The notes under the pieces: generated by a model
What the model saw: only the letters and a program-made list of their open reading frames with translations
Databases searched by the model: none
Told to the model about the DNA's origin: nothing
Assembly (NCBI GenBank): GCA_964431735.1
Contig: CAYSLJ010000080.1
Coordinates: 1-32,007, forward strand
DNA length: 32,007 nucleotides
DNA from: CALARM01 sp964431735
Lineage (GTDB): Bacteria > Vulcanimicrobiota > SpSt-956 > JAKJGF01
Direction: 5' to 3'
Translations under genes and position numbers: made by a program
In this document: piece by piece, positions 15,063-22,691 of the stretch
Numbering within the stretch: position 1 is the stretch's first letter
How the letters are laid out: the number at the start of each line of letters is the position of its first letter

Positions 15063-15755
15063 ATTTTTAAGTTTTCTATGTAATTTCCACAATTCCCTGA
15101 ACATTCTGAATATTACCCATAACTGTGCACCTGTCTGAACACCTGCTTTTCTCGGGTAGTGGTTTACACCTTTCTGTACTATTTTACAACCTTTTCTTTT
15201 AATTTTTATCAGGAGTTCTGCACTGGCAAGAGCTCCTGTGGCTTCAATATCTATTTCATCTATAACAGATTTTTTAATCAATTTAAAAGCACAGTCAATA
15301 TCTCTTATATTCAGTCCGAACATAAGGTTTATCATAGTGCCATAGGCCCAGGCATTTATCAGGCGATAAAAAGGATCCTTTCTTTTGATACGGTATCCTG
15401 CGACTACATCACATGTATCTATAAGATCAAGAAATTCAGTCATTTCTGTAATATCAAACTGTCCATCACCATCGGTAAAAAAAATAAGGTCATATATCGA
15501 CCCTTTAAGTCCACTCCTTACTGCTGCACCATACCCTCTGTTAACAGGATGATGTATGACTCTTACATGACTGTTTTCCGATGCTATTTTTTCTGCTACT
15601 TCTCCTGTTCTGTCACGACTTCCGTCATTTACGACTATGACTTCATAATTCTCTGCTACCTTATCCAGAAAATTACAGGCATTATTTACAACCCATGTAA
15701 TATTTTCCTCTTCATTATAAGCAGGAAAAAATACACTTATATTTAATTTTTTCAA
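15057..15755 (-). CDS. Family 2 glycosyltransferase (DPM1/GtrB-like)
   Basis: A 232-residue GT-A fold enzyme without C-terminal membrane helices. Features are the N-terminal ISVFFPAYNEEENI motif, VVNDGSRDRTGEVAEKIA (~42-59), the FFTDGDGQFD segment (~94-103) with metal-binding Asp, and YRLINAWAYGTMINLMFGLNIRDIDCAFKLIKK (typical of dolichyl/polyprenyl-phosphate sugar synthases). It likely moves a sugar from a nucleotide donor to a lipid carrier or glycan. The start is TTG with AAGGAG upstream. The stop codon lies in a heptad array. It lies upstream of moxR, separated by long repeats, so it is probably a separate unit. Confidence 0.92.
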   Translation of the reverse strand: MKKLNISVFFPAYNEEENITWVVNNACNFLDKVAENYEVIVVNDGSRDRTGEVAEKIASENSHVRVIHHPVNRGYGAAVRSGLKGSIYDLIFFTDGDGQFDITEMTEFLDLIDTCDVVAGYRIKRKDPFYRLINAWAYGTMINLMFGLNIRDIDCAFKLIKKSVIDEIDIEATGALASAELLIKIKRKGCKIVQKGVNHYPRKAGVQTGAQLWVIFRMFRELWKLHRKLKNQ

Positions 15756-16136
15756 AAAATTTACACTCCTTAATAATTTTAATGGATTTTTCTATATCTC
15801 AAGGTATAATCCTTCTTACACTTGATAATATATCAAGAAATAAGGAATGAGAGCAAAATTATGTCACAGAGACTCCGAAAAACAAAACCACAGAGTCACC
15901 ACGTTTTATTGATTCCCAAATATATTCCACTTATATTTCTCTAAAATTTCAGATCCTTTTCTTACTTTTTCTATAAATAGATAGCTATAACAAATAGCAT
16001 TGATATATGGGCATATCTGTATGAAAAAGCCTGTAATTGTCCGAAAGAATAAATATAAATAACACTTAAACATATAAAGAGCAGGCAAAGAAATAGATTT
16101 ATTCTATAAAAAATGAATCTGTAAACCGAAATAATT
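15756..16136. other. Gene-free gap between GT2 and GT4 genes
   Basis: This 381-base gap holds the GT2 leader, a small perfect inverted repeat CTTGATA/TATCAAG (around 15820-15840), and two CACAGAG copies about 35 bases apart (15840-15905). A 60-codon open frame on the minus strand (15906-16088, TTG start) has a hydrophobic centre but no Shine-Dalgarno sequence and no recognisable family. I treat it as decayed or non-coding. Confidence 0.5.
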
Positions 16137-17276
16137 TCATATAATTTCCTTATAAACGTTCATGGTTTCAATAGCCGTATTACGCCAGGTAAAAAAAGGA
16201 ACTCTTTCCAGACCTCTTTTTACGAGTTCCTCTCTTTTTTCTCTATCGGAAAGTAATTCCCTGAAAGCAAAAGCCCACATGGCAGGTTCAAAAGGTGATA
16301 GCAGCACAGCTCCATTGCCTGTCACTTCAGGTATGGAAGAAGAGGAAGAAGCTACTACCGGCGTTCTGCTTGCAAAAGCTTCAAGAACAGGAAAACCGAA
16401 ACCTTCATAGAGAGAGGGGTAGGCAAAAATATTGGCAGATGCAAATAACAACGGCAATTCTTCTGATGGCACATAACCGGTAAAGATTACATCTTTTTTC
16501 AGGTTTTCTCTTTCTATAAAAGTTACAATATTTTTATAATCATTACCATTTCTTCCTGCTATAACAAGTTTGACACTTATTTTAAAATCACGGGTGAGCA
16601 TCAGAAAAGCCTGGAGTAACATAATAAGATTTTTTCTTTTTTCCATATCTCCGGTAAAGAGGATAAAGGTTTCCGGTAAACCTTTTTTTATTTTATATTC
16701 ATTTATACGGGCACGTTCTGTACAGGCAAATCTATCATCCAGTCCTGAATATATAACTTTAATCTTACCTGGCTCTATATTCCAGAATTTTATAAGGTCC
16801 TGTCTTGTCGAATCTGAAACTGCTATAATCTTATGAGATTTAACAGCAGATTGTTTGATTAAACATTTAAGATATAATTCTCTGACATGTCCTGTCATAG
16901 AAGGATAATGCATAAAAGCCATATCATGAACTGTAAGGACATGAAGAGGATAACCGCTCATTACCGGTATTATATTTGCCAGAGAATGAAAAATCGAAAT
17001 TTTTTTTTTATATATATGGACAGGCAATATACATTGTTCCCAGAAGATTCTTATTATATTTTTCCATGTCGGTAAAGGCGATAAGGAAACCATAAAAGGC
17101 ATATGTTTCCATCTCAATCTTCCTCTTCCGGTAGAAAAAATTATAAAATCATCGGTACATCCTTCTAAAACTTTCTGTTCTGCCATAGCTGACAGAAGAT
17201 TAAAAGAGTAAAGTCCTATTCCTGACACAGGCATATCAGGAGGAAGTACCATATGTCCGTTCACACCTATAATCAA
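16137..17276 (-). CDS. GT4-family glycosyltransferase (second of cluster)
   Basis: A 379-residue GT-B enzyme. The N-terminal domain begins IIGVNGHMVLPP and PVSGIGLYSFNLL (sugar-acceptor side). The C-terminal domain has FILFTGDMEKRKNLIMLLQAF, VIFTGYVPSEELPLLFASA and the E-x7-E motif in PSLYEGFGFPVLEAFASRTPVV, which binds the nucleotide-sugar phosphate. It would act in cell-surface polysaccharide synthesis. The start is TTG, 5 bases after the stop of the Hfq-like gene, with GGAG inside that gene's end, so translation is probably linked. It is related to the GT4 at 17621-18745, suggesting an old duplication. Confidence 0.92.
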   Translation of the reverse strand: MIIGVNGHMVLPPDMPVSGIGLYSFNLLSAMAEQKVLEGCTDDFIIFSTGRGRLRWKHMPFMVSLSPLPTWKNIIRIFWEQCILPVHIYKKKISIFHSLANIIPVMSGYPLHVLTVHDMAFMHYPSMTGHVRELYLKCLIKQSAVKSHKIIAVSDSTRQDLIKFWNIEPGKIKVIYSGLDDRFACTERARINEYKIKKGLPETFILFTGDMEKRKNLIMLLQAFLMLTRDFKISVKLVIAGRNGNDYKNIVTFIERENLKKDVIFTGYVPSEELPLLFASANIFAYPSLYEGFGFPVLEAFASRTPVVASSSSSIPEVTGNGAVLLSPFEPAMWAFAFRELLSDREKREELVKRGLERVPFFTWRNTAIETMNVYKEII

Positions 17277-17281
17277 TAGGG

Positions 17282-17587
17282 TCAGCTCCGATAGTACATT
17301 ATATTTTTAGAATCATACACTATTTCACCTTTATCCTGTTCAAGACATATACTCTGAATATCCACCCATTTTAATGTTCCTTCTTCACTGGTCCCATCGT
17401 AAAAAGTTACAGATATATGAGTTTTTCTGTCTATCAAATTTTGAAAGAATTCTTTTGCAAGATTTTTCGATTTCCCGGACAGAAGGAGTTTTTTGTCTGA
17501 TGCAGTAGAAGTAATCTTTTTCTCTTCTGATACTTTTTTCTTATCCTCCTGCTGTTTAAAAGCAGGATTTATCCAGATTTTAGGCAT
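17282..17587 (-). CDS. Divergent Hfq/Sm-like RNA-binding protein
   Basis: A 101-residue protein. The first ~40 residues are charged and low-complexity. Residues 43-100 align with the Hfq core without gaps larger than one residue: FFQNLIDRKTHISVTFYDG corresponds to FLNxLxxxxxxVxVxLxxG, EGTLKWVDIQSICLEQ to the Sm1 G...D...L pattern, and EIVYDSKNIMYY to the Sm2 VYKHAISTV strand. The Lys-His of the proximal RNA-binding face is replaced by Asp-Ser, as also happens in divergent Hfqs such as the cyanobacterial ones. AAGGAAGG precedes the ATG by ~10 bases. It is packed between two GT4 genes (33 and 5 bases). RNA chaperone function is inference. Confidence 0.65.
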   Translation of the reverse strand: MPKIWINPAFKQQEDKKKVSEEKKITSTASDKKLLLSGKSKNLAKEFFQNLIDRKTHISVTFYDGTSEEGTLKWVDIQSICLEQDKGEIVYDSKNIMYYRS

Positions 17588-17620
17588 AAGTTCACAACCT
17601 TCCTTTTACAGTGAGCACTG

Positions 17621-18745
17621 TTATAATAATTCCCTGTAAAGCTCTAAAGTCCTTCGAGCACTTTCTTTCCAGGAAAAGAAAGAGGCTCTTTTTAAACCTT
17701 TACTTACCAGGGTTTGATACAGGTCTTTATCTGTTAAAATTTCTGTCATAGCAGAAGTTATTTCTTCTTCCTTCAGAGGATTTATAAGACGTGCAGCATC
17801 AGAGAGAACCTCGGGGAAAGAAGAGGTATTTGATGCTATAACAGGGATACCACAGGCCATGGCTTCTAAAGGAGGAATGCCAAAACCTTCCATCAAAGAA
17901 GGATAGACAAAAAGTGAAGCACCTCTATAAAGGTCCGGCAGTTCTTCATCACTTACTCTTCCGGTAAATATTACTCTGTTCTGTAGCGAAAGTTCTTTTA
18001 CAAGAGAATACACATCATCATAAAGCCAGCCATGTCCCCCTGCTATAACAAGTTTGTAATGACTCAGTTCATGGGAAAGATGTGAGTAAGCTCTGATAAG
18101 ACGGGATACATTCTTTCTTGGTTCAAGGACACCTAAAAAAAGAATATAATCACTCAAACCATATCTCTTCTTTAAATTATGTTCACTCTCTGAGTACCGT
18201 TCTGATGAAAATCTTTCATCCACACCATTATATATTACCCTTATCTTCTCTTCGGGAATAGCAAGGAGTTCTGATATATCCCTGGCAGCATTATTTGATA
18301 CTGTAATAATCTTATCTGCTTTTTTTGCTACATAAGGAACAAAGTTTTTATAATAGCTATTCTGGAATTTATCAAAAATACCATCAAGCTTTAAAAAAGC
18401 AAGATCATGGATAGTAAGAACAGTCGGGCATGTTTTAATCAATGGTGCTATAGGTCCCGGTGAGTGAAAGAGATCTGGCTTTAAAAACAAAAGCCTCACA
18501 GGAAGTTCCCCGTGGGTCTTTATAAAATTAAAAAATTTCCCTCCCTCACAGGGAGAAACTTTTTCTATGTTAAAACCGGAAGATAATTCTTTTATTCTTT
18601 TCTCGTCAAGGGAAAATCTCTTAAGAAAAAGAAAATATTCCAGATCTTTATCAATAACAGGAAAATGTCTCAAAAGCTGATATGTATATTCTCCAATACC
18701 TGACCTTCCGGAGGATACAACCCTGGCATCAATAGCTACTCTCAC
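17621..18745 (-). CDS. GT4-family glycosyltransferase (first of cluster)
   Basis: A 374-residue GT-B enzyme starting MRVAIDARVVSSGRSGIGEY. The C-terminal domain shows YILFLGVLEPRKNVSRLIRAY, VIAGGHGWLYDDV, VIFTGRVSDEELPDLYRGAS and the E-x7-E motif in PSLMEGFGIPPLEAMACGIPVI. It resembles mannosyl/rhamnosyl-type transferases of surface-polysaccharide clusters, but donor and acceptor cannot be read from sequence. The start is GTG with a weak ribosome-binding site. It heads a three-gene unit with the Hfq-like gene and the second GT4. Confidence 0.93.
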   Translation of the reverse strand: MRVAIDARVVSSGRSGIGEYTYQLLRHFPVIDKDLEYFLFLKRFSLDEKRIKELSSGFNIEKVSPCEGGKFFNFIKTHGELPVRLLFLKPDLFHSPGPIAPLIKTCPTVLTIHDLAFLKLDGIFDKFQNSYYKNFVPYVAKKADKIITVSNNAARDISELLAIPEEKIRVIYNGVDERFSSERYSESEHNLKKRYGLSDYILFLGVLEPRKNVSRLIRAYSHLSHELSHYKLVIAGGHGWLYDDVYSLVKELSLQNRVIFTGRVSDEELPDLYRGASLFVYPSLMEGFGIPPLEAMACGIPVIASNTSSFPEVLSDAARLINPLKEEEITSAMTEILTDKDLYQTLVSKGLKRASFFSWKESARRTLELYRELL

Positions 18746-18796
18746 TTTAAATCATTTAGATAAGTTGCCTCTACATAATTTTCATCTAAAGCCTTA

Positions 18797-19035
18797 TTTT
18801 TGACTGGGATTTTCGGGATTAAAAAATTACCGGAATTAGAAAATTTAAGTAAAGTAATTCTATTTATCATCCTGATAATCCCATAAATCCTATAAATCCT
18901 GGTCAAAAACGAAATTTTCTATACTCTTAACTTATTAAATTAATTCCCCTCGCATGAGTTTTTTTAGAACCCCGACATAAATCCCGGTAATCATCAAAAT
19001 CCTGATAATCCCTGTCAAAAATCCTGATAATCCCC
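18797..19035. repeat. Dispersed GGGATTNTC repeats in inverted order
   Basis: TTTTTGACTGGGATTTTCGG (starting 18797) is the near reverse complement of AATCCTGATAATCCCTGTCA (18998-19017). Further copies of ATCCTGATAATCCC occur near 18869 and 19021, and ATAAATCC variants between them. The right end runs up to the stop codon of the roadblock gene. The arrangement resembles a degenerate inverted-repeat element; it does not encode a protein. Confidence 0.5.
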
Positions 19036-19036
19036 G

Positions 19037-19375
19037 TTAAAGAAGCTCTTTAAGTTTATTGACTGCTTCCTTTACTTCAAGTCTTACCAGTCCAAGGTTT
19101 GTAACTTCATCTAAGAGAACTACCAGTATAGCCCCTGCATCACAGAGTATTACCTTACCTTTTTCCCCTTCTATCATAACTGTCTGAACTTCTCCCTGAC
19201 GGAGTTCTTCCATAGAACTTTCTGCTGAAGTAAAGACACCTGCTACCATGGCGCCAATCAATTCTGCATTAACTCCTTCAGGAACATTACTGGCAATAAC
19301 AAGCCCATCTCTGCCAACTATAAGACTTCCAACAATTTCTGATGTTTGATTTAATTTGTTTAAAATATTTTCCAT
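19037..19375 (-). CDS. Roadblock/LC7 domain protein
   Basis: A 112-residue single-domain protein. The sequence shows the roadblock pattern: ILNKLNQTSEIVGSLIVGRDGLVIASNVP, the central helix ELIGAMVAGVFTSAESSMEEL, then VQTVMIEGEKGKVILCDAGAILVVLLDE and a C-terminal helix. Bacterial roadblock proteins such as MglB regulate small Ras-like GTPases and polarity, or act as stand-alone dimers. No MglA-like GTPase is in this window. The ribosome-binding site is not obvious. Heptad arrays lie directly upstream (19412-19470). Confidence 0.92.
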   Translation of the reverse strand: MENILNKLNQTSEIVGSLIVGRDGLVIASNVPEGVNAELIGAMVAGVFTSAESSMEELRQGEVQTVMIEGEKGKVILCDAGAILVVLLDEVTNLGLVRLEVKEAVNKLKELL

Positions 19376-19411
19376 TTAATATGCAGTAACTGCTCTGTCC
19401 CCCTTCTAAAC

Positions 19412-19583
19412 GTGAGTAGTGAGTAGTGAGTGGTGAGAGATAATCCTCTTCACTTTTCACTCTTCACTCTTTATTATTCTATATAAAAAAAATAAATCCT
19501 TCCGGATTTAGTGAAAAGTGAGTAGTGAATTGTGATTACTAAAGACAACCTTCTACTCACGATTCACGACTCACGACTCACAA
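19412..19583. repeat. Two inverted pairs of GTGAGTA-type heptad arrays
   Basis: First pair: GTGAGTA, GTGAGTA, GTGAGTG, GTGAGAG (19412-19439) faces TTCACTT, TTCACTC, TTCACTC (19449-19470). Second pair: GTGAAAA, GTGAGTA, GTGAATT, GTGATTA (19511-19538) faces ACTCACG, ATTCACG, ACTCACG, ACTCACA (19555-19582). All units step by 7 bases and the two halves of each pair can base-pair into a hairpin. They fill most of the gap between the SLH porin and roadblock genes. Confidence 0.75.
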
Positions 19584-19616
19584 TAATCACTATTGTTATG
19601 AAACGAACCTAACAAA

Positions 19617-19647
19617 TAAAAAGACCCCTGTCTTTCAACAGGGGTCT
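19617..19647 (-). terminator. Rho-independent terminator of the SLH porin gene
   Basis: Perfect 10-base arms AGACCCCTGT (19622-19631) and ACAGGGGTCT (19638-19647) around a 6-base loop begin 13 bases after the porin stop codon. They are followed on the minus strand by TTTTATTTG, a classic intrinsic terminator. On the plus strand the hairpin is followed by CTTTTAT, so weak bidirectional action is possible. Confidence 0.88.
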
Positions 19648-19660
19648 CTTTTATACAGGC

Positions 19661-22189
19661 TTAGAATTTAATGTTAAGTCTGGTAACGAGTTTGTTTGCT
19701 GAATAATCGTTAGCAGTCTGCATTGTATCGGCAAACCTGTAGTATTTATAATCGAGCATTACAGATGTTGTATCATTGAAATCATATTTAAGAGCAACAC
19801 CCGGTATAACAGTGCTGTTATCCTGGTTGAAACCGGTATCATCAACACCACTGTTTTTAACATAGGCAAAGTTACCCTGAACACTGAATTTATCAGTTAC
19901 ATCATAGGTTACACCGAGGTGTACGAAATGAGCAGAGAAATCTGTGACTGCCATTGTTCCGTATACGGCATTACCCTGATTCTGTGACCATTCTGTGAAG
20001 GTATAACCGGTTGTTGAATATCTGCCATTGTCTCTGGTAAGGGTGTAATCTCTCTTAAATTTGAGATAATCCCATCCGCCAAATACATGCATATTTCCAC
20101 CAAAGTCATATTTTCCACCGACTTTAATGAAGAATTCTTTACCTTTGGCTGGATCATTGTAATTGAAGTAGTAATCCTGATTACCATACATATTGTATGC
20201 ATTTACACCGAGAGCGGCATTCTGAACAACTGTAAGGTTCGGACGACCGGCGATTACTCCGGTGAGTGCCTGATTTGTATCAGAGAAGTTGAAATCATCA
20301 CTATCAAGTGTTGCTGCTGTAGGTACAACCTGCTGAAGGTATCTGAAACCACCGTAGATTTCACCTGCAGGAAGCTTATAGGTTACGCCAAGGTCAAGAC
20401 CGTGACGGTTCGGACGGAATTTACCAGGTCTTACAGCAAAGCCAAAACCTGTAATATCAAGATCTTCATAACCATCATGTAAATAATCAAATTCTCTTTC
20501 CCATGTTTTATGATAACCGAAGGGATCGAAGTTTGCTTCTGTTCTGTCATATTCACCGTAAACGATGAGTTTGTTGTCAAGCATTTTGCCTTTTGCACCA
20601 ATCTGCATAAGGTAACCGTACTGACGTTTATTTGTTTCGTCAGTGATAAGATTGCCTTTGTAACCTGTGCCGGCGAATTCACCGTAAATGGTAAGCCATT
20701 CATCGGCAAATTTGTAGTTGGCTTTGAAACCAAAGAACATCTGATCCTGTGGGCAACGGCTGAGTATTGGTCCCTGTAAAGGATTTGGGCCGTATGCAAT
20801 ATTCGGATTTGAAGCATAATCTTCATATAATCTCATTACAGCACCTTCAACGTGGAGGGCTTTGTTTTCAAGGAAATTAGATCCTGCCCATACGCCGTAG
20901 ATGTAATTTCTATATCTGAAATCGGTAACACCCTGTGTTGTTACGGCATCGAGAGGATCCTGCATAAACCAGACTCCACTCTGACCGTTGGACACTGTGT
21001 TGACATCCTGTGCCATAAAGAACTCTACATCAATTGTTTCATAAAGTTTTCCATTGATGTTTATACCATTGAGGGGTATTCTGTCTGTATCATGGAAACC
21101 AAAGTATGGATTTCTTACACCGTAGAAAAGGTTGCTGGAAACGTTATGGAGCTGGAAGTTACCGAATTCTCCGTTTACTTTCCAGTCTTTTTTGTCAACC
21201 CTGAACCAGAGGGTTGCAAGATCTGCCTGGAAATCTAACACATTGTTAGCACCGCCACCGGCAATAGAACCAAGGGTATTATACTGAGGAACTACGCCCC
21301 AGTTATTGTATACGCCTGCATCACCGAATGCACTGTAGGCTACGAGATCGCCACCGGCTTTAATATCATCGGCAATTCTGGCTGTTACGGTAATAGCTAA
21401 CTTTGAAGTTAAAGCAAAACCCTGATTTAATGCAAAATCCGGTTCGCCTGCTCTTGCTGATGGAACATGTGCATCGGGAACTGTTGTCTGTAAAGGAGCA
21501 GTTCCGACTGGAATAGTGTTATAATCACTATCACTACCACCAAATACTGTACCTATTGGAGGCATTCCAACAGGAGAAGTACCTCTCGGCCCGAGAGCTC
21601 CTGAATGCTGGGTGTTGAATATAAGGGTTGAACCGGCATATCTGTCTATGTCACCTAATACTCCAGTAGTGGTGGCATAACCAGGGCCGTAATCCTGAGC
21701 ATTGCCGGGTCTTTCATTGATACCAATGTTGGCAGCTATAGACTGGAAATCTCCACTGATTTTAACTCTTTCGAGTTCCTCAACTCTTGCAGTAAGTTTT
21801 CCAACTGTTTCTTCAATATTGTTTACTCTTACTCCGAGAGCATCTAATTCATCTTTATACTCTTTAAGTAATTTGTTGATTGTTTCAAGATCCTGTTTTG
21901 TTGCATAAATAGAAAGATCAGGTATCTCAGGTATTGAAGCCTGAACCTGTTCTAATTTGGCTATAACTCTGGCAACTACCATTGCCATTTCATAACGGGT
22001 CATTGCCCTGTCGCCTTTGAAAAGGCCATCGGGATAACCTTCTACGAGACCTTTTTCTTCGAGCATCTGAACTGCATCGTATGCCCAGTGATCCTGTGGC
22101 ACATCAGAAAAAGGATCTGCTAACACTGGTAATGACATAATTAATGCAAAAGTCATTACTACAAAAAGTGTTGAAGCTATCTTTTTCAT
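19661..22189 (-). CDS. SLH-domain outer-membrane porin
   Basis: An 842-residue protein. It has a signal peptide (1-24, ending PVLA), one SLH domain (25-75; FSDVPQDHWAYDAVQMLEE, GYPDGLFKGDRAMTRYEMA), a coiled coil (~80-145; ATKQDLETINKLLKEYKDEL, VNNIEETVGKLTARVEELE) and a long β-barrel ending in a Phe (TRLNIKF), the usual outer-membrane insertion signal. SLH porins span the outer membrane and bind peptidoglycan-linked polymer through the SLH part, tethering the envelope. A perfect TAGGAGGA precedes the ATG, and a strong promoter and terminator bracket the gene, implying high expression. Substrate specificity cannot be read. A shorter relative lies upstream (22692-24287). Confidence 0.93.
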   Translation of the reverse strand: MKKIASTLFVVMTFALIMSLPVLADPFSDVPQDHWAYDAVQMLEEKGLVEGYPDGLFKGDRAMTRYEMAMVVARVIAKLEQVQASIPEIPDLSIYATKQDLETINKLLKEYKDELDALGVRVNNIEETVGKLTARVEELERVKISGDFQSIAANIGINERPGNAQDYGPGYATTTGVLGDIDRYAGSTLIFNTQHSGALGPRGTSPVGMPPIGTVFGGSDSDYNTIPVGTAPLQTTVPDAHVPSARAGEPDFALNQGFALTSKLAITVTARIADDIKAGGDLVAYSAFGDAGVYNNWGVVPQYNTLGSIAGGGANNVLDFQADLATLWFRVDKKDWKVNGEFGNFQLHNVSSNLFYGVRNPYFGFHDTDRIPLNGININGKLYETIDVEFFMAQDVNTVSNGQSGVWFMQDPLDAVTTQGVTDFRYRNYIYGVWAGSNFLENKALHVEGAVMRLYEDYASNPNIAYGPNPLQGPILSRCPQDQMFFGFKANYKFADEWLTIYGEFAGTGYKGNLITDETNKRQYGYLMQIGAKGKMLDNKLIVYGEYDRTEANFDPFGYHKTWEREFDYLHDGYEDLDITGFGFAVRPGKFRPNRHGLDLGVTYKLPAGEIYGGFRYLQQVVPTAATLDSDDFNFSDTNQALTGVIAGRPNLTVVQNAALGVNAYNMYGNQDYYFNYNDPAKGKEFFIKVGGKYDFGGNMHVFGGWDYLKFKRDYTLTRDNGRYSTTGYTFTEWSQNQGNAVYGTMAVTDFSAHFVHLGVTYDVTDKFSVQGNFAYVKNSGVDDTGFNQDNSTVIPGVALKYDFNDTTSVMLDYKYYRFADTMQTANDYSANKLVTRLNIKF

Positions 22190-22247
22190 AAAATCGTTCC
22201 TCCTAATAAATTAATCATTTGTTAATAATAAAGTTAGTTTTTCTAAC

Positions 22248-22310
22248 CCCCGGAGGAATTGCCTGCTCTAAAGAGTGTCCACGTTTCCTCTTAAAGTTTT
22301 ACGTCAATTC
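22248..22310 (-). promoter_or_regulatory. Predicted stem in the porin mRNA leader
   Basis: CCGGAGAATTG and CAATTCCTCCGG can pair into an ~11-base stem with one bulge, enclosing ~43 bases. The stem would overlap the end of the small upstream open frame. A short GTTAG/CTAAC hairpin with a T-rich tail follows. This could be an attenuator or mRNA-stabilising leader; no known riboswitch is recognised. Confidence 0.35.
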
Positions 22311-22356
22311 TCCGGTCTTTACCATTTTCTGTTACATTCAGCATTAAAAGATACAA
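22291..22356 (-). CDS. Possible 21-residue leader peptide upstream of the SLH porin
   Basis: A TTG start with AAGGAGG four bases upstream opens a 22-codon frame (including stop) that contains an in-frame ATG at 22344 and ends in the basic stretch ENGKDRRIDVKL. It lies inside the ~270-base leader of the porin mRNA and ends ~100 bases before the porin start. The strong Shine-Dalgarno sequence is the main support. It could be a regulatory upstream ORF or chance. Confidence 0.3.
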   Translation of the reverse strand: MYLLMLNVTENGKDRRIDVKL

Positions 22357-22467
22357 TCCACCTCCTTATATTCAAATTTGCTTTCTGTAACCAGAAGATA
22401 TGTAAAATTCTTCTAATTTTCACTTTTGCAAGAATAAGATTGCAACTGCAAATATCGCATATTCATC

Positions 22468-22496
22468 AGTATAACACCAAGTTACAAGTTTGTCAA
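22468..22496 (-). promoter_or_regulatory. Sigma-70 type promoter of the SLH porin
   Basis: On the minus strand a consensus TTGACA (22496-22491) is followed after exactly 17 bases by TATACT (22473-22468). It is the best promoter in the window. Transcription would start near 22461, giving a leader of ~270 bases before the porin ATG at 22189. Confidence 0.8.
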
Positions 22497-22691
22497 GAAA
22501 GTAAAAAAAATTTTCTTAAGTTGATGTAATTATTTATGCGTGAAAGTATAGAATTTTAATCTTCTCAGAAATATCCTCTTTAAAATTTCAATTTATGAGA
22601 ACGCAATTTAAATGCCATATTTTATCAGTAAGCAGTGAGACATGAAAGGTGAAATCAAGCCGGTAACCTGTCGAAGTTCACAGTTCAGAGG
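22497..22691. other. Gap between the two barrel genes
   Basis: The 5' part is AT-rich sequence upstream of the porin promoter. At 22629-22656 there is a degenerate heptad run (GTAAGCA, GTGAGAC, ATGAAAG, GTGAAAT), and near 22674 AGTTCAC is followed by AGTTCAG. I see no gene and no convincing terminator for the upstream barrel gene. Confidence 0.5.

Noticed and set aside
15906..16088. 60-codon hydrophobic open frame on the minus strand
   Set aside because: TTG start, no Shine-Dalgarno sequence, no recognisable family, low-complexity AT-rich DNA; could be a gene remnant but not supportable.
18797..19035. tRNA or small RNA gene in the gap before the GT4 cluster
   Set aside because: The stems are explained by dispersed GGGATTNTC repeats in inverted order; no cloverleaf or TΨC-arm pattern was found.
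20087..20826. Open frames opposite and out of frame with the SLH porin (for example 20087-20482 plus, 20431-20826 minus)
   Set aside because: They lie wholly within a well-supported long gene and lack motifs or start signals.
22190..22467. A known riboswitch in the porin leader
   Set aside because: I see no c-di-GMP, TPP, cobalamin, SAM or other familiar core motif; only generic stems are present.
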